Shown: in pieces, positions 1 through 9,360 of the stretch
Layout of the letters: every line of letters begins with the position of its first letter
Position numbering within the stretch: the stretch's first letter is position 1
Assembly: GCF_041538065.1 (NCBI RefSeq)
Contig: NZ_JBGORW010000008.1
Span: forward strand, 79,116 to 143,115
DNA length: 64,000 nt
Direction of reading: 5' to 3'
Origin: Leptotrichia hongkongensis
GTDB taxonomy: Bacteria; Fusobacteriota; Fusobacteriia; Fusobacteriales; Leptotrichiaceae
Position numbers and translations under genes: made by a program
Notes under the pieces: generated by a model
Told to the model about the DNA's origin: nothing
Seen by the model: the letters and a program-made list of their open reading frames with translations, nothing else
The model's database searches: none

Positions 1-387
1 AGAAATGATTTAACTGAAACATCAATATTAGATAATTCATACATAAAATCCGAATCTATTGATTCAAAAAATTCTACATCCGAACAAATTGTGAATAATA
101 CCCAAACAGAAAGCTACAATCATAATTCAGACCAGTTTGTATCTTCTGGAAAATACAGTATCGCTGGAAATCTTGAAATATCGAGCCTTGATTTTTGGAA
201 ACTTTTGGATTTTCATTATAAAGACAACGTAAAAAACTTCTCCAAAAATGTATTCAATCCCCATTTTAACTTTGGATACAATATTTTAGAAGAATTTATC
301 ATAAATGCTTCAAATAAAATAAGTGAATCTGGAGATTTTGAAATTGATACTAAACTCTATTTAAAAAATAGCAATAAAATTATATAA
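1..387 (+). CDS. 3' end of an unidentified protein (truncated by window edge)
   Basis: The reading frame is open from base 1 and ends at TAA 385-387, so about 128 C-terminal residues are visible and the true start lies to the left of the window. A GTG at 91 is inside the frame and has no ribosome binding site, so it is not a likely start. The visible part begins with a Ser/Asn/Thr-rich low-complexity stretch and continues into a segment with scattered aromatic residues (FWKLLDFHYKDN, FNPHFNFGYN). There is no recognisable catalytic motif, membrane segment or lipobox. I do not recognise the family. It runs towards the R1 repeat and converges on the suf operon. Confidence 0.6.
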   Translation, partial: RNDLTETSILDNSYIKSESIDSKNSTSEQIVNNTQTESYNHNSDQFVSSGKYSIAGNLEISSLDFWKLLDFHYKDNVKNFSKNVFNPHFNFGYNILEEFIINASNKISESGDFEIDTKLYLKNSNKII

Positions 388-528
388 TAGTTAATTTGAT
401 AGATTTGTTAAAAAAATCAACTCTAATTTTTAAGTATTCGTATAAAAGATTTTTGTTTAGACTTTGAAAAACTGTTTATTATTAATAAATATTTTTTCAT
501 AATCATATGTTTTTTCTTTTTATATATA

Positions 529-832
529 CAAGGGAAATCAGTCGCCATTTCCCTTGCATCCCTGGCTTGTCTAAGCATTTTTTTAGAATAAAAACGAAAC
601 TCGCTACGCTCAAACAGTCGTTTTTATTCTAAAAAAATCACGACATTCTGCATTAAATCATAAAGATTATATATTTAAGCTCTTAAATTGAGAAAATATT
701 AAACAAGCAAAATTTCGTTAAAGGAAAAATAACTGTCCGAGCGTAGTTTTTACGAAGCGAGTTTTATTTTTTCTTTATAAGAAAGTTTTGCGTTAAGCGG
801 GGTTGTAAGGGCATGGCGTTTGATGCCCTTAC
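529..832. repeat. R1 palindrome-ended dispersed element, copy 1
   Basis: The left end is a hairpin (CAAGGGAAAT / ATTTCCCTTG around loop CAGTCGCC, 529-556). The right end is a hairpin (GTAAGGGCAT / ATGCCCTTAC around loop GGCGTTTG, 805-832). The two ends are also inverted copies of each other, continuing past the stem into GCATCCC on the left and the complementary GGGGTTGT region on the right. Inside, 578-597 and 618-637 form a perfect 20-bp stem. The loop between them (AACTCGCTACGCTC) is complementary to GAGCGTAG and AGCGAGTT further right (about 738-763). No ORF is present. The rest of the 388-1029 gap is featureless AT-rich DNA apart from the sufU terminator. Confidence 0.7.
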
Positions 833-975
833 GTTAAAAAACATATAAATAAAATAAGAAAAAATATTCATTAGTTATAATATTTATAAATAAAATTACA
901 AAAGGCTTTAATTACATAAATTTTCTGATTTCTACCATTATAGTATAACTTTAAAGAGTAATGTAGTATTTAATA

Positions 976-1019
976 AAAAAAATTAGCTGTTTCATAAATA
1001 TCATGATACAGCTTTTTTA
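976..1019 (-). terminator. Rho-independent terminator of the suf operon
   Basis: On the minus strand the stem AGCTGTATCAT / ATGAAACAGCT (one mismatch) is followed by AATTTTTTTTA. It begins 11 bases after the sufU stop. A-runs on the other side mean it could also stop transcription coming from the left. Confidence 0.8.
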
Positions 1020-1029
1020 TATTATTATT

Positions 1030-1470
1030 CTACTTTTCACTCTTATCCACAATTACTTTTAATGAATGCCAGCTAAGTGTCGCACATTTTACTCTTGCAG
1101 GCATTTGAGCCACATATTCCATAAGAACAGCATCTCCTAATTTTTTACTTTCTTCACTTGTCAATTTTTCTTCCTGCTTCATCATTTTGAAAAACAAATT
1201 TACTTTTTCCTTTGCTTCTTCCATTGTCTTCCCTTTTACCAAGTCAATCAGCATAGCCATAGAAGCCGTTGAAATGGCACATCCGCTTCCAATAAAAGCG
1301 GCATCTGTTATTACTCCGTTTTCATCAGTTTTTATTTCAAGTGTCAAGTCATCACCACAGTTTGGATTATGCCCACGTTCTGCAAATGTGGGATTTTCAA
1401 TTTCACGGTTTAGTTCCTTACGTCTGCTGTATTCCAATATTGTCTGCTGATATATTTTTTCTAAATTCAT
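1030..1470 (-). CDS. sufU: SufU Fe-S cluster assembly protein
   Basis: This is a 146-residue U-type protein that accepts sulfur from SufS and passes it to the SufBCD scaffold in the cytosol. The zinc/sulfur-binding residues are visible: Cys38 and Asp40 (NPNCGDD), Cys64 (GSGCAIS) and Cys129 (RVKCATL). The insertion between the second and third cysteines is the SufU hallmark that separates it from IscU. I start at the ATG at 1468-1470 because AAGGAGG lies 6 bases upstream; a TTG 18 bases further out has no such site. It is the last gene of the operon, 42 bases after sufS, and is followed by a terminator. No SufE or SufA gene is nearby, as expected for SufU organisms. Confidence 0.95.
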   Translation of the reverse strand: MNLEKIYQQTILEYSRRKELNREIENPTFAERGHNPNCGDDLTLEIKTDENGVITDAAFIGSGCAISTASMAMLIDLVKGKTMEEAKEKVNLFFKMMKQEEKLTSEESKKLGDAVLMEYVAQMPARVKCATLSWHSLKVIVDKSEK

Positions 1471-1512
1471 ATTAAACCTCCTTTTCAAATTTTTTTCTTT
1501 TATTTATTTTTC

Positions 1513-2718
1513 CTATAATTCAAAAACTTCCTTCACTTTTAAAAGCCCTTCTATCAGTTTATCAATATCCTCTTCATTGTTGTAAATGCTAAAACTTGCA
1601 CGGCAGCACGAAGGCACTCCTAAATACTTCATTAAAGGCTGTGCACAATGATGTCCTGAACGAACTGCCACATTATACGAGTCAAGTATAAATGCCACAT
1701 CGTGAGAATGCACATTTTTTACATTAAAGGCAATAATTCCAGCACGCTCAACATCTTTTGTAAAATATGTTTCTACAAAATCTAACTTTTTCAATTTTTC
1801 TAAAGCAATTTCCGTAAGAGAGTTTTCAATTTCATTAATTTTCTCATAACTAATTTCTTCAATAAAATTAATTGCCTCTTCCAGAGTTACTGCCCCTTCC
1901 ACATTCTGAGTCCCGCCTTCAAATTTATTTGGAAGTGGTGCAAACGTTGATTCCTGTTCTGTTACAAATTCAATCATATCTCCACCGTATAAGAAAGGCG
2001 GCATTTCGTCAAGAATATCCTTTTTCCCGTACATAACTCCAATTCCCATTGGTGTAAATAATTTATGTCCTGAAAATACAAGAAAATCTGTATCCAATTT
2101 TTGAACATCGTGTTTAAAATGCAGCATCGACTGTGCAGCATCCACAAGAATGCGTATATTTTTATTTTTGTTTCGTGCAATTTCAATAATTTCCTTTATT
2201 GGCTGAATAACTCCTGTAACATTTACCACAGCAGAAACAGCTATAAATTTTGTTTTATCTGACAATTTATTTTTAAAATCTTCAATATCAAATTGCCCAT
2301 TTTCAGTGAGATAAACAAATTTTATCTTAGCATTTTTCTTTTTAGCTACAAACTGCCAAGGGACAATATTTGCGTGATGATTTGAAATTCCTAGAATTAT
2401 TTCATCATTTTCGTTTATAAATTCCATTCCGTAAGAATAGGCTATCAAATTGATTGATTCTGTCGTACTTTTTGTAAAAATCACTTCTTCAGGATATTTT
2501 GCATTGATAAACTTCTGTACAGTTTTACGTGCATTTGCCATCAAGTTTGAGGCTTCCATTGATAAAGTATGCGAACCACGCCCTGGATTACCGTTATATT
2601 TTTCATAATATTCCATAATTTTATCCAGCACTCTTTTAGGCTTTTGTGAAGTTGCCGCTGTATCAAGATAGTGATTATTTCTATTCTTAAATATTGGAAA
2701 TTCTTTTCTGTAGTCCAT
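1513..2718 (-). CDS. sufS: SufS cysteine desulfurase
   Basis: This is a PLP-dependent class II cysteine desulfurase of 401 residues, the normal length. It converts cysteine to alanine and holds the sulfur as a persulfide for transfer to SufU. The PLP lysine is Lys219 in FSGHKLFTP. The catalytic cysteine is Cys358 in RSGHHCAQP, the group II signature with the short loop. I chose the ATG at 2716-2718 because GGGAGGG is 4 bases upstream; an in-frame TTG 18 bases earlier lacks a ribosome binding site. The gene lies between sufD and sufU in one transcription unit. The adjacent SufU makes IscS and NifS less likely identities. Confidence 0.96.
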   Translation of the reverse strand: MDYRKEFPIFKNRNNHYLDTAATSQKPKRVLDKIMEYYEKYNGNPGRGSHTLSMEASNLMANARKTVQKFINAKYPEEVIFTKSTTESINLIAYSYGMEFINENDEIILGISNHHANIVPWQFVAKKKNAKIKFVYLTENGQFDIEDFKNKLSDKTKFIAVSAVVNVTGVIQPIKEIIEIARNKNKNIRILVDAAQSMLHFKHDVQKLDTDFLVFSGHKLFTPMGIGVMYGKKDILDEMPPFLYGGDMIEFVTEQESTFAPLPNKFEGGTQNVEGAVTLEEAINFIEEISYEKINEIENSLTEIALEKLKKLDFVETYFTKDVERAGIIAFNVKNVHSHDVAFILDSYNVAVRSGHHCAQPLMKYLGVPSCCRASFSIYNNEEDIDKLIEGLLKVKEVFEL

Positions 2719-2806
2719 TTTTCCCTCCCTATACAAATTTTACCCACAAGCAATACAAAAATTATATCACTTAGTGGGTATTTTTTCAAATTCATATTCT
2801 ATTCTT

Positions 2807-3934
2807 TTAGATTCTTCTTTCCAGCTCTTCAAATAATTTTTCTCTTAACTTTTCGTCATCGATGTTATCCATTATTGGACGGAATGAAGATTCTACTATT
2901 AATTTTTTGGCTCTTCCTTCAGAAAGTCCACGGCTCATTAGATAAAATAATTTTGATTCATCAACTTTTCCGACAGAAGCAGCGTGTTCTCCGATAACAT
3001 CATCTTCACTACAGAATAATGTTGGAATAGAGTCAGCCTTTATTTTATCATTTAATAATATAGCAAATTCTCCTTCACGACCTTCAGACTTGCTCGAACC
3101 TTGCTTAAAGTATAGGTTTCCACGAAATACTTTTTTAGCTGTATCTTTTACAGCTCCTCTTCCTTGAAGCTCACCAACTGTTCTACGTCCACGGAATACT
3201 ACTGAATACTCCAAGTCCAGCTTTCTGTCCTCATCAGCAAGGTATGCAGGCCATACATAAACTTCTGCTGAATCTTCCTCAAGATAAGATTTATGACTTA
3301 TTGCATTAATCTTTCCACCTAGTTCAACGCTGTAATATTGAGTTTTTCCTTGACCCAAAGTTTCAATTTTTGATGACTCAAAATTAGAACTTTTTGTATT
3401 TAAAGTTTGTATTTTTATAATTTTTACTTCTGCATTTCTCCCAGTGAACACTTTTATAATTCCATTGTGATAAACTGGTGTGTCGTCTTCTGAATCGTAA
3501 GTAATAATTACCGTAACTTTTGCAAAGTCTTCTACTTCAATAACATTGTAGTCAACTAGAAAATTATTTTCTTTATTTGCACGATAATTTAAGTAAATTG
3601 GCTTTTCAATTTTTTTTCTTTCAGCAATTTTTAGGTACTTCCCTTCATTACAAAAAGCAAGATTCTGTGTCTTAAAAAAGTCTCCTAGTCCATATTCATT
3701 ATCATTTTTTAATCTTTCCAGCTCATCTATTGAGTCACTAATATTTTTTATAGCAACTCCTTCCTGATTTCCATGCTTTATTTCCAGATTATTAAATTTC
3801 TTAAATGTTTCAGGCTCTTCGTATTGATAGCCTACTCTTGTCCAATTAACTTTTTCAAGCTTTTTATATTGTTCAAACTTTTCCAGTCTGTATTCACTAT
3901 TTTCAAGATTTTGTATGCTTGATTTTTCTAACAT
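2807..3934 (-). CDS. sufD: SufD, Fe-S scaffold complex subunit
   Basis: SufD pairs with SufB and the SufC ATPase to form the SufBC2D scaffold on which clusters are assembled. The protein is 376 residues. The C-terminal SufB/D core is clear (EGEFAILLNDKI, then CSEDDVIGEHAASVGKVDES, with the conserved histidine of the GEHAA motif), ending in FYLMSRGLSEGRAKKLIVE, which is shared with SufB. The start is the ATG at 3932-3934, which has GGAAGGAGC just upstream; an ATG 15 bases earlier overlaps that site and is rejected. It follows sufB by about 40 bases. Confidence 0.94.
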   Translation of the reverse strand: MLEKSSIQNLENSEYRLEKFEQYKKLEKVNWTRVGYQYEEPETFKKFNNLEIKHGNQEGVAIKNISDSIDELERLKNDNEYGLGDFFKTQNLAFCNEGKYLKIAERKKIEKPIYLNYRANKENNFLVDYNVIEVEDFAKVTVIITYDSEDDTPVYHNGIIKVFTGRNAEVKIIKIQTLNTKSSNFESSKIETLGQGKTQYYSVELGGKINAISHKSYLEEDSAEVYVWPAYLADEDRKLDLEYSVVFRGRRTVGELQGRGAVKDTAKKVFRGNLYFKQGSSKSEGREGEFAILLNDKIKADSIPTLFCSEDDVIGEHAASVGKVDESKLFYLMSRGLSEGRAKKLIVESSFRPIMDNIDDEKLREKLFEELERRI

Positions 3935-3975
3935 TTTTGCTCCTTCCATTTTTCAGCAATTTGAGTTTTGCCTAT

Positions 3976-5388
3976 TTATCCGATTGTTCCTTCCAGTTCC
4001 AGCTCTATCAATTTATTAAGCTCTACAGCATATTCAAGCGGCAGTTCCTTAGAAATTGGCTCAACAAATCCTCTTACAATCATCGCCTTTGCTTCATCTT
4101 CGCTTATACCTCTTGACATAAGATAAAATATTGCCTCGTCACTTATTCTTCCGATTTTTGCTTCATGTCCAATATCTACGCTATCGTTATTTATATCAAT
4201 TATTGGTATAGTATCTGATGTTGATTCATTATCTAGCATCAGTGATTCACATTCTACAGTTGATCTTGCTCCAGTTGCTTCCGGCAATACTTTTAAAAGC
4301 CCTCTATAAAATGCTGTTCCTCCATTTTTGGAAATTGATTTTGAATGAACTGTCGAACTTGTCTGTTTTCCTTGATGAATAATTTTACATCCTGTATCCA
4401 AATATTGTCCAGCCGCTGCAAATGTAACTCCTGTAAATTCACATCTTGAACGATCACCTTTCAGAATACTCATTGGGTAAAGCATCGAAACTCTTGATCC
4501 AAATGATCCAGAAATCCACTCAACTACTCCATCATCTTCCACTATTGCTCTTTTTGTATTAAGATTGTACATATTTCTTGACCAGTTCTCAATTGTTGAA
4601 TATCTTAATCTTGCCCCTTTTCTTACAAATAATTCAACCGCTCCTGCATGCAATGCATTTTTTTGATATTTTGGAGCAGAACATCCCTCGATATAATGCA
4701 AATCAGCTCCTTCGTCCACAATAATAAGCGTATGCTCAAATTGTCCTGCTTCAGGTGCATTCAATCTAAAATATGATTGTAAAGGCATATTTACCTTTAC
4801 TCCTTTTGGAACGTAGATAAACGATCCTCCAGACCATACTGCCCCATGTAATGCCGCAAATTTGTGATCATTAACTGTAATTAATGTCATAAAATATTCC
4901 TTTAGCATATCTTCATATTCTACCATTGCAGTTTCAATATCTGTATAAATTACACCTTGTTCTTTCAATTCTTTATGAATGCTGTGATAAACTACTTCCG
5001 AATCATATTGTGCTCCTACTCCTGCAAGTGACTGCTTTTCAGCCTCAGGAATCCCAAGTCTGTCAAATGTATCTCTTATATAACTTGGTACATCATCCCA
5101 GTTTTCATTCATTGGTGCCGAATCAGGTTCCAAATAATGCACAATATCATTTACATCAAGATCTGATAAATCTGGACCCCAGTCAGTCATAGGTTTTGAA
5201 TTGTAAACTTCTAATGCCTTTAATCTAAATTCTTTCATCCACTCAGGCTCATTTTTTCTTTCTGAAATTTTTTTGATAATTTCAGGAGTAAGTCCCTTTT
5301 CAGCCTTATATTTATAACGTCCTTCGTCTTTTATATCATAGACACCACGTTCAATGTCTGCAACATATGTTTTTTTTCTATTTTCCAT
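3976..5388 (-). CDS. sufB: SufB, Fe-S scaffold core subunit
   Basis: SufB is the cluster-holding subunit of SufBC2D. The 470-residue length fits the family. Conserved features are YVPKGVKVNMPLQ, EGCSAPKY, QYLDTGCKIIHQG, SKSISKNGGTAFYRG and the C-terminal IGHEAKIGRISDEA. I use the ATG at 5386-5388; a GTG three codons upstream is possible because neither start has a strong ribosome binding site. The gene starts 28 bases after sufC and is translated before sufD in the same transcript. Confidence 0.96.
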   Translation of the reverse strand: MENRKKTYVADIERGVYDIKDEGRYKYKAEKGLTPEIIKKISERKNEPEWMKEFRLKALEVYNSKPMTDWGPDLSDLDVNDIVHYLEPDSAPMNENWDDVPSYIRDTFDRLGIPEAEKQSLAGVGAQYDSEVVYHSIHKELKEQGVIYTDIETAMVEYEDMLKEYFMTLITVNDHKFAALHGAVWSGGSFIYVPKGVKVNMPLQSYFRLNAPEAGQFEHTLIIVDEGADLHYIEGCSAPKYQKNALHAGAVELFVRKGARLRYSTIENWSRNMYNLNTKRAIVEDDGVVEWISGSFGSRVSMLYPMSILKGDRSRCEFTGVTFAAAGQYLDTGCKIIHQGKQTSSTVHSKSISKNGGTAFYRGLLKVLPEATGARSTVECESLMLDNESTSDTIPIIDINNDSVDIGHEAKIGRISDEAIFYLMSRGISEDEAKAMIVRGFVEPISKELPLEYAVELNKLIELELEGTIG

Positions 5389-5416
5389 TATTCCCACACT
5401 TTCTATTCTGTATTAA

Positions 5417-6163
5417 TTATAATCCTAATTCTTCCTTCATTTTAGCATAACCATCTTTTTCAATGCTTTCAACTAATTCCTGCCCACCTGTCTTAACAAT
5501 TTTTCCATTCATCAAAATATGAACAAAATCAGGCTTTAAATAATCCAGCACTTTATCATAGTGTGTAATTATAAGTAAAGCTGTATCTTTAGTCTTTAAT
5601 TTTTGAACACCTTCAAATACAACTTTTGTAGCGTCAATATCAAGTCCAGAATCAGTTTCATCCAGAATAGCCAATTTTGGCTCTAAAACTGCCATCTGTA
5701 AAATTTCATTCTTTTTCTTTTCTCCACCAGAAAACCCGACATTTAAATGTCTATCTGCATATTCAGGATTAATGTGAAGCTTTTCCATTTTTTCCACTAA
5801 TTCATTATGAAATTGCATCAAATATTGCTTTTCCCCAGTAACAGCCTCTTTTGCCGTTCTCAAAAAGTCCTCTACAGTAAGCCCTGGTATTTCTTCAGGA
5901 TATTGAAATGATAGGAAAATTCCTTTTTTGGCTCTTTCATCCACAGCATCTTCATTAATATTCTCTCCATCCAAAATAATTTCTCCATCAACTAATTCGT
6001 GTTTTGGATGTCCCACAAGAATACTTGCAAGCGTAGATTTTCCAGCTCCATTAGGCCCCATAATTACATGAACTTCTCCTTTGTTTATAGTCAAGTTCAA
6101 TCCTTTTAGAATCTCTTTCCCTTCTACTTCAGATTTTACATTTTTCAATTCTAACAAACTCAT
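5417..6163 (-). CDS. sufC: SufC, ABC-type ATPase of the Fe-S scaffold
   Basis: SufC is the cytosolic ABC ATPase that drives conformational change of SufB and SufD during cluster assembly. The 248 residues contain Walker A (GPNGAGKST, residues 36-44), the ABC signature FSGGEKKKNE, Walker B LAILDETDSGLD and the H-loop ITHYDKVL. There are no membrane segments. The ATG is preceded by TTGGAGGTAAAATTAAC. It is the first gene of the operon, with a promoter at 6231-6259. Confidence 0.96.
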   Translation of the reverse strand: MSLLELKNVKSEVEGKEILKGLNLTINKGEVHVIMGPNGAGKSTLASILVGHPKHELVDGEIILDGENINEDAVDERAKKGIFLSFQYPEEIPGLTVEDFLRTAKEAVTGEKQYLMQFHNELVEKMEKLHINPEYADRHLNVGFSGGEKKKNEILQMAVLEPKLAILDETDSGLDIDATKVVFEGVQKLKTKDTALLIITHYDKVLDYLKPDFVHILMNGKIVKTGGQELVESIEKDGYAKMKEELGL

Positions 6164-6230
6164 GTTAATTTTACCTCCAAAATATTTTATATATAAATTT
6201 ATTTGTTTTACAAATTAAATTACACTTTAT

Positions 6231-6259
6231 ATTCTATCAAAAATTTGTAATAAAATCAA
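6231..6259 (-). promoter_or_regulatory. Predicted sigma-70 promoter of the suf operon
   Basis: On the minus strand TTGATT and TAGAAT are separated by 17 bases, about 65 bases upstream of sufC. No recognisable IscR-like or Fur-like operator was seen next to it. Confidence 0.55.
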
Positions 6260-6582
6260 TTATGAAAATTTTACTATTCTCAAATTACAATACTTTATTA
6301 CACAAATATAATGCTAAAATTTCATCTAATTATTATAAATTTTTCAATCCAAATACAAAAATCTAATATTTTCAAATATTTAAAATATAATTTCAGCAAA
6401 TCAATGAAGTTTTTATACAGCTACAAGTATCCAAAATTTATTAAACATTCAATATTTAACTCACAAACAAAATAAATTATAGCCAATTAACTTAAAATTT
6501 GAATCATATATATAAAAGTCAACGAAATTTCTTTTCATTTTATACTGAAATTACCATAAAATAAGAAAGTGAAAAAAAACAC
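6260..6582. other. AT-rich divergent intergenic region, no gene seen
   Basis: This is the core of the 498-base gap between the divergent sufC and adhE genes. Apart from the promoters at its two edges I see no ORF with a ribosome binding site, no tRNA, no riboswitch-like structure and no copy of the R1 or R2 repeats. Confidence 0.5.
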
Positions 6583-6611
6583 TTGAGTTTTTTGATAAAA
6601 TAGAGTATTAT
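6583..6611 (+). promoter_or_regulatory. Predicted sigma-70 promoter of adhE
   Basis: TTGAGT and TATTAT are separated by 17 bases, about 50 bases before the adhE start codon. The leader is short and shows no obvious structure. Confidence 0.6.
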
Positions 6612-6661
6612 ATAAATTGTAAAGAATGTAACAAAATATATGCTTTATTTTAGGAGGAAAA

Positions 6662-9289
6662 ATGGCAGTAGTTAAGGATTTAGAAAGTTTAAAGGAACTT
6701 ATTCAAAGAGTTAGAAAAGCTCAAGAAGAATTTGCAACATTTGATCAGGAAAGAGTCGACAAAATTTTTAGAAAAGTGGCTCAAAAAATGAATGACGAAA
6801 GAATTACTCTGGCAAATTTGGCAGTAGCAGAAACTGGAATGGGAATTGTGGAAGATAAAGTTATAAAAAATCACTTTGCTTCTGAATATATTTACAATAA
6901 ATACAAAGACGAAAAAACTTGTGGAGTGCTGGAAGACGACAGATCTTACGGAGTTAAGAAAATTGCAACTCCAATAGGGATTATTGCAGGTATTGTACCA
7001 ACAACAAACCCGACTTCAACAGCAATGTTCAAAACATTAATATCATTAAAAACAAGAAATGCAATAATATTTTCACCGCACCCAAGAGCAAAGCAGGCGA
7101 CTATTGAAACAGCTAAAATTGCTTTGGAAACAGCAGTAAAATACGGAGCGCCAAAAGATATAATCGGATGGATTGACGAACCAAGCGTAGAACTATCAAG
7201 AGAACTTATGGCAAGTGCTGACTTAATACTTGCGACAGGTGGACCGGGAATGGTTAAATCTGCTTATTCATCAGGAACTCCTGCAATTGGAGTTGGAGCC
7301 GGAAATACGCCAGTTGTAATTGACAAATCGGCAGATATAAAAATGACTGTAAACTATATTTTAATGTCTAAAACATTTGATAACGGAGTAATCTGTGCAA
7401 CAGAGCAATCTGTAATTATAGACAAAGAAATTTATGACAAAGTTAAAGCCGAATTTTTGAACAGAGGAGCCTATATCCTTAACGACGAAGAACTAAATAA
7501 AGTAAGAGAAGTATTATTTATAAATGGAAATCTAAACGCTGATATAGTTGGAAAAAGTGCGTATGTTATTGCAGGTATGGCGGGATTTGAAATTCCAAAA
7601 AGTTCAAAAGTGTTAATTGGGGAAGTTGAGTCTACTGGAATTGAGGAACCATTTGCACACGAAAAATTATCGCCAGTGCTTGCAATGTATAAATCAGAAG
7701 ATTTTGAAGATGGACTAAAAAAAGCTGATGAATTAGTAAAACTTGGTGGATTGGGACATACATCTTCATTATATATTAATTTAGCTGAAAAAGAAAAAAT
7801 AGATAAATTCGGAAGATTGATGAAAACAGGACGTACATTAATCAATATGCCAGCATCACTTGGAGCAATCGGAGATGTATTCAACTTTAAATTAGAGCCG
7901 TCATTAACACTTGGATGCGGTTCATGGGGAGGAAATTCTGTGTCAGAAAATGTAGGAGTAAAACACTTATTAAACGTAAAAACAATTGCAGAAAGAAGAG
8001 AAAATATGTTATGGTTCAAAGTTCCTGAAAAAATTTATTTCAAATACGGATCACTTCCGACAGCTTTAGAAGAATTGAAAGGAAACCACAAAAAAGCATT
8101 TATCGTAACGGATAAAGTATTGGCTGAACTAGGATATACAGAACATATTACAAAAGTGCTTGACAGCATACATATCGATTATAGAATATTCTCAGAAGTA
8201 AAAGAGGATCCAACATTAAGTTCAGCTCAGGCTGGAGCAAAAGCAATGCTTGAATATAACCCTGACATTGTTATCGCTCTTGGTGGAGGTTCTGCAATGG
8301 ACGCCGCTAAAATTATGTGGGTATTGTATGAACATCCAGAACTTCGATTTAGAGATTTGGCAATGAGATTTATGGATATTAGAAAGAGAATTGTTGAATT
8401 CCCTGAAATGGGTAAAAAAGCTAAATTTGTTGCAGTAGCAACATCGGCTGGAACTGGTTCGGAAGTAACTCCATTTTCTGTAATTACAGATGATGAAACT
8501 GGAATCAAATACCCTCTTGCAGATTATGCATTGACACCGAACGTAGCAATTAACGATCCTGAACTTATGCTTACAATGCCAAAAGGTCTTACAGTAGCTT
8601 CTGGAATTGACGTATTTACACATGCTCTTGAATCTTATGTTTCAGTTATGGCGACAGAATACACAAAACCTTATTCAAAAGAAGCAGCTAGACTTGTATT
8701 CAAATACTTGCCAGAATCAGTAGAATTAGGTTCAAAAGCAATTAAAGCAAAAGAAAAAATGGCAAATGCTTCATGTCTTGCAGGAATGGCTTTCGCAAAT
8801 GCATTCTTAGGAATAAATCACTCGCTTGCACACAAACTTGGAGGAAAATTCCACGTTCCACACGGTATCGCAAATGCTATGCTTCTTGAAGAGGTTATCC
8901 GTTTCAATGCAGCTGAGGCTCCAACAAAGATGGGATTATTCCCTCAATACAGATATCCTGATGCAATGCAAAGATACGCTGAAATGAATGATTATCTAGG
9001 ATTTGGCGGAAATACTAAAGAAGAAAAAGTAGAAAATTTAATTAAAGGAATTAATGAATTAAATAAAAAAATAGGAATCCCAGCAAGCATTAAAGAATGG
9101 GGAGTACCTGAAAAGGACTTCTTGGAAGCTGTAGACGAAATGTCGCTAGACGCTTTCGATGATCAATGTACTCCAGCTAACCCAAGATACCCGCTAATGG
9201 ATGAATTAAGAGAAATTTACTTGAAAGCTTACTACGGAAAAGAATGGGAAAATGAAAAAGAAAGAGTTGGAAAAATTTTAGGGTTCTAA
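6662..9289 (+). CDS. adhE: Bifunctional acetaldehyde-CoA / alcohol dehydrogenase AdhE
   Basis: This 875-residue fusion reduces acetyl-CoA to acetaldehyde and then to ethanol with NADH, regenerating NAD+ in fermentation. Residues 1 to about 440 are the CoA-acylating aldehyde dehydrogenase, with the nucleophile Cys245 in NGVICATEQS. From about 450 onward is the iron-dependent alcohol dehydrogenase, with nucleotide-binding ALGGGSAMDAAK and the metal-binding motif GINHSLAHKLGG...HVPHGIAN. The length matches full AdhE, which forms spirosome filaments in other bacteria. AGGAGG lies 5 bases before the ATG. It is monocistronic, with its own promoter and terminator, and has no sign of truncation. Confidence 0.97.
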   Translation: MAVVKDLESLKELIQRVRKAQEEFATFDQERVDKIFRKVAQKMNDERITLANLAVAETGMGIVEDKVIKNHFASEYIYNKYKDEKTCGVLEDDRSYGVKKIATPIGIIAGIVPTTNPTSTAMFKTLISLKTRNAIIFSPHPRAKQATIETAKIALETAVKYGAPKDIIGWIDEPSVELSRELMASADLILATGGPGMVKSAYSSGTPAIGVGAGNTPVVIDKSADIKMTVNYILMSKTFDNGVICATEQSVIIDKEIYDKVKAEFLNRGAYILNDEELNKVREVLFINGNLNADIVGKSAYVIAGMAGFEIPKSSKVLIGEVESTGIEEPFAHEKLSPVLAMYKSEDFEDGLKKADELVKLGGLGHTSSLYINLAEKEKIDKFGRLMKTGRTLINMPASLGAIGDVFNFKLEPSLTLGCGSWGGNSVSENVGVKHLLNVKTIAERRENMLWFKVPEKIYFKYGSLPTALEELKGNHKKAFIVTDKVLAELGYTEHITKVLDSIHIDYRIFSEVKEDPTLSSAQAGAKAMLEYNPDIVIALGGGSAMDAAKIMWVLYEHPELRFRDLAMRFMDIRKRIVEFPEMGKKAKFVAVATSAGTGSEVTPFSVITDDETGIKYPLADYALTPNVAINDPELMLTMPKGLTVASGIDVFTHALESYVSVMATEYTKPYSKEAARLVFKYLPESVELGSKAIKAKEKMANASCLAGMAFANAFLGINHSLAHKLGGKFHVPHGIANAMLLEEVIRFNAAEAPTKMGLFPQYRYPDAMQRYAEMNDYLGFGGNTKEEKVENLIKGINELNKKIGIPASIKEWGVPEKDFLEAVDEMSLDAFDDQCTPANPRYPLMDELREIYLKAYYGKEWENEKERVGKILGF

Positions 9290-9321
9290 TCTATGTTTAT
9301 GAAAAAAATAAAGTAAAAAAA

Positions 9322-9359
9322 TAAGGGATTTTCTCAAAATAGAGATTATCCCTTTTTAA
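9322..9359. terminator. Bidirectional terminator between adhE and the sensor kinase
   Basis: The inverted repeat AAGGGAT (9323-9329) / ATCCCTT (9348-9354) is followed on plus by a T-run and preceded by an A-rich stretch, so it can serve both convergent genes. Confidence 0.75.
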
Positions 9360-9360
9360 A

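Noticed and set aside
7471..8019. 182-codon ORF opposite adhE
   Set aside because: It lies entirely within the clearly coding adhE frame on the other strand and has no ribosome binding site or recognisable domain.
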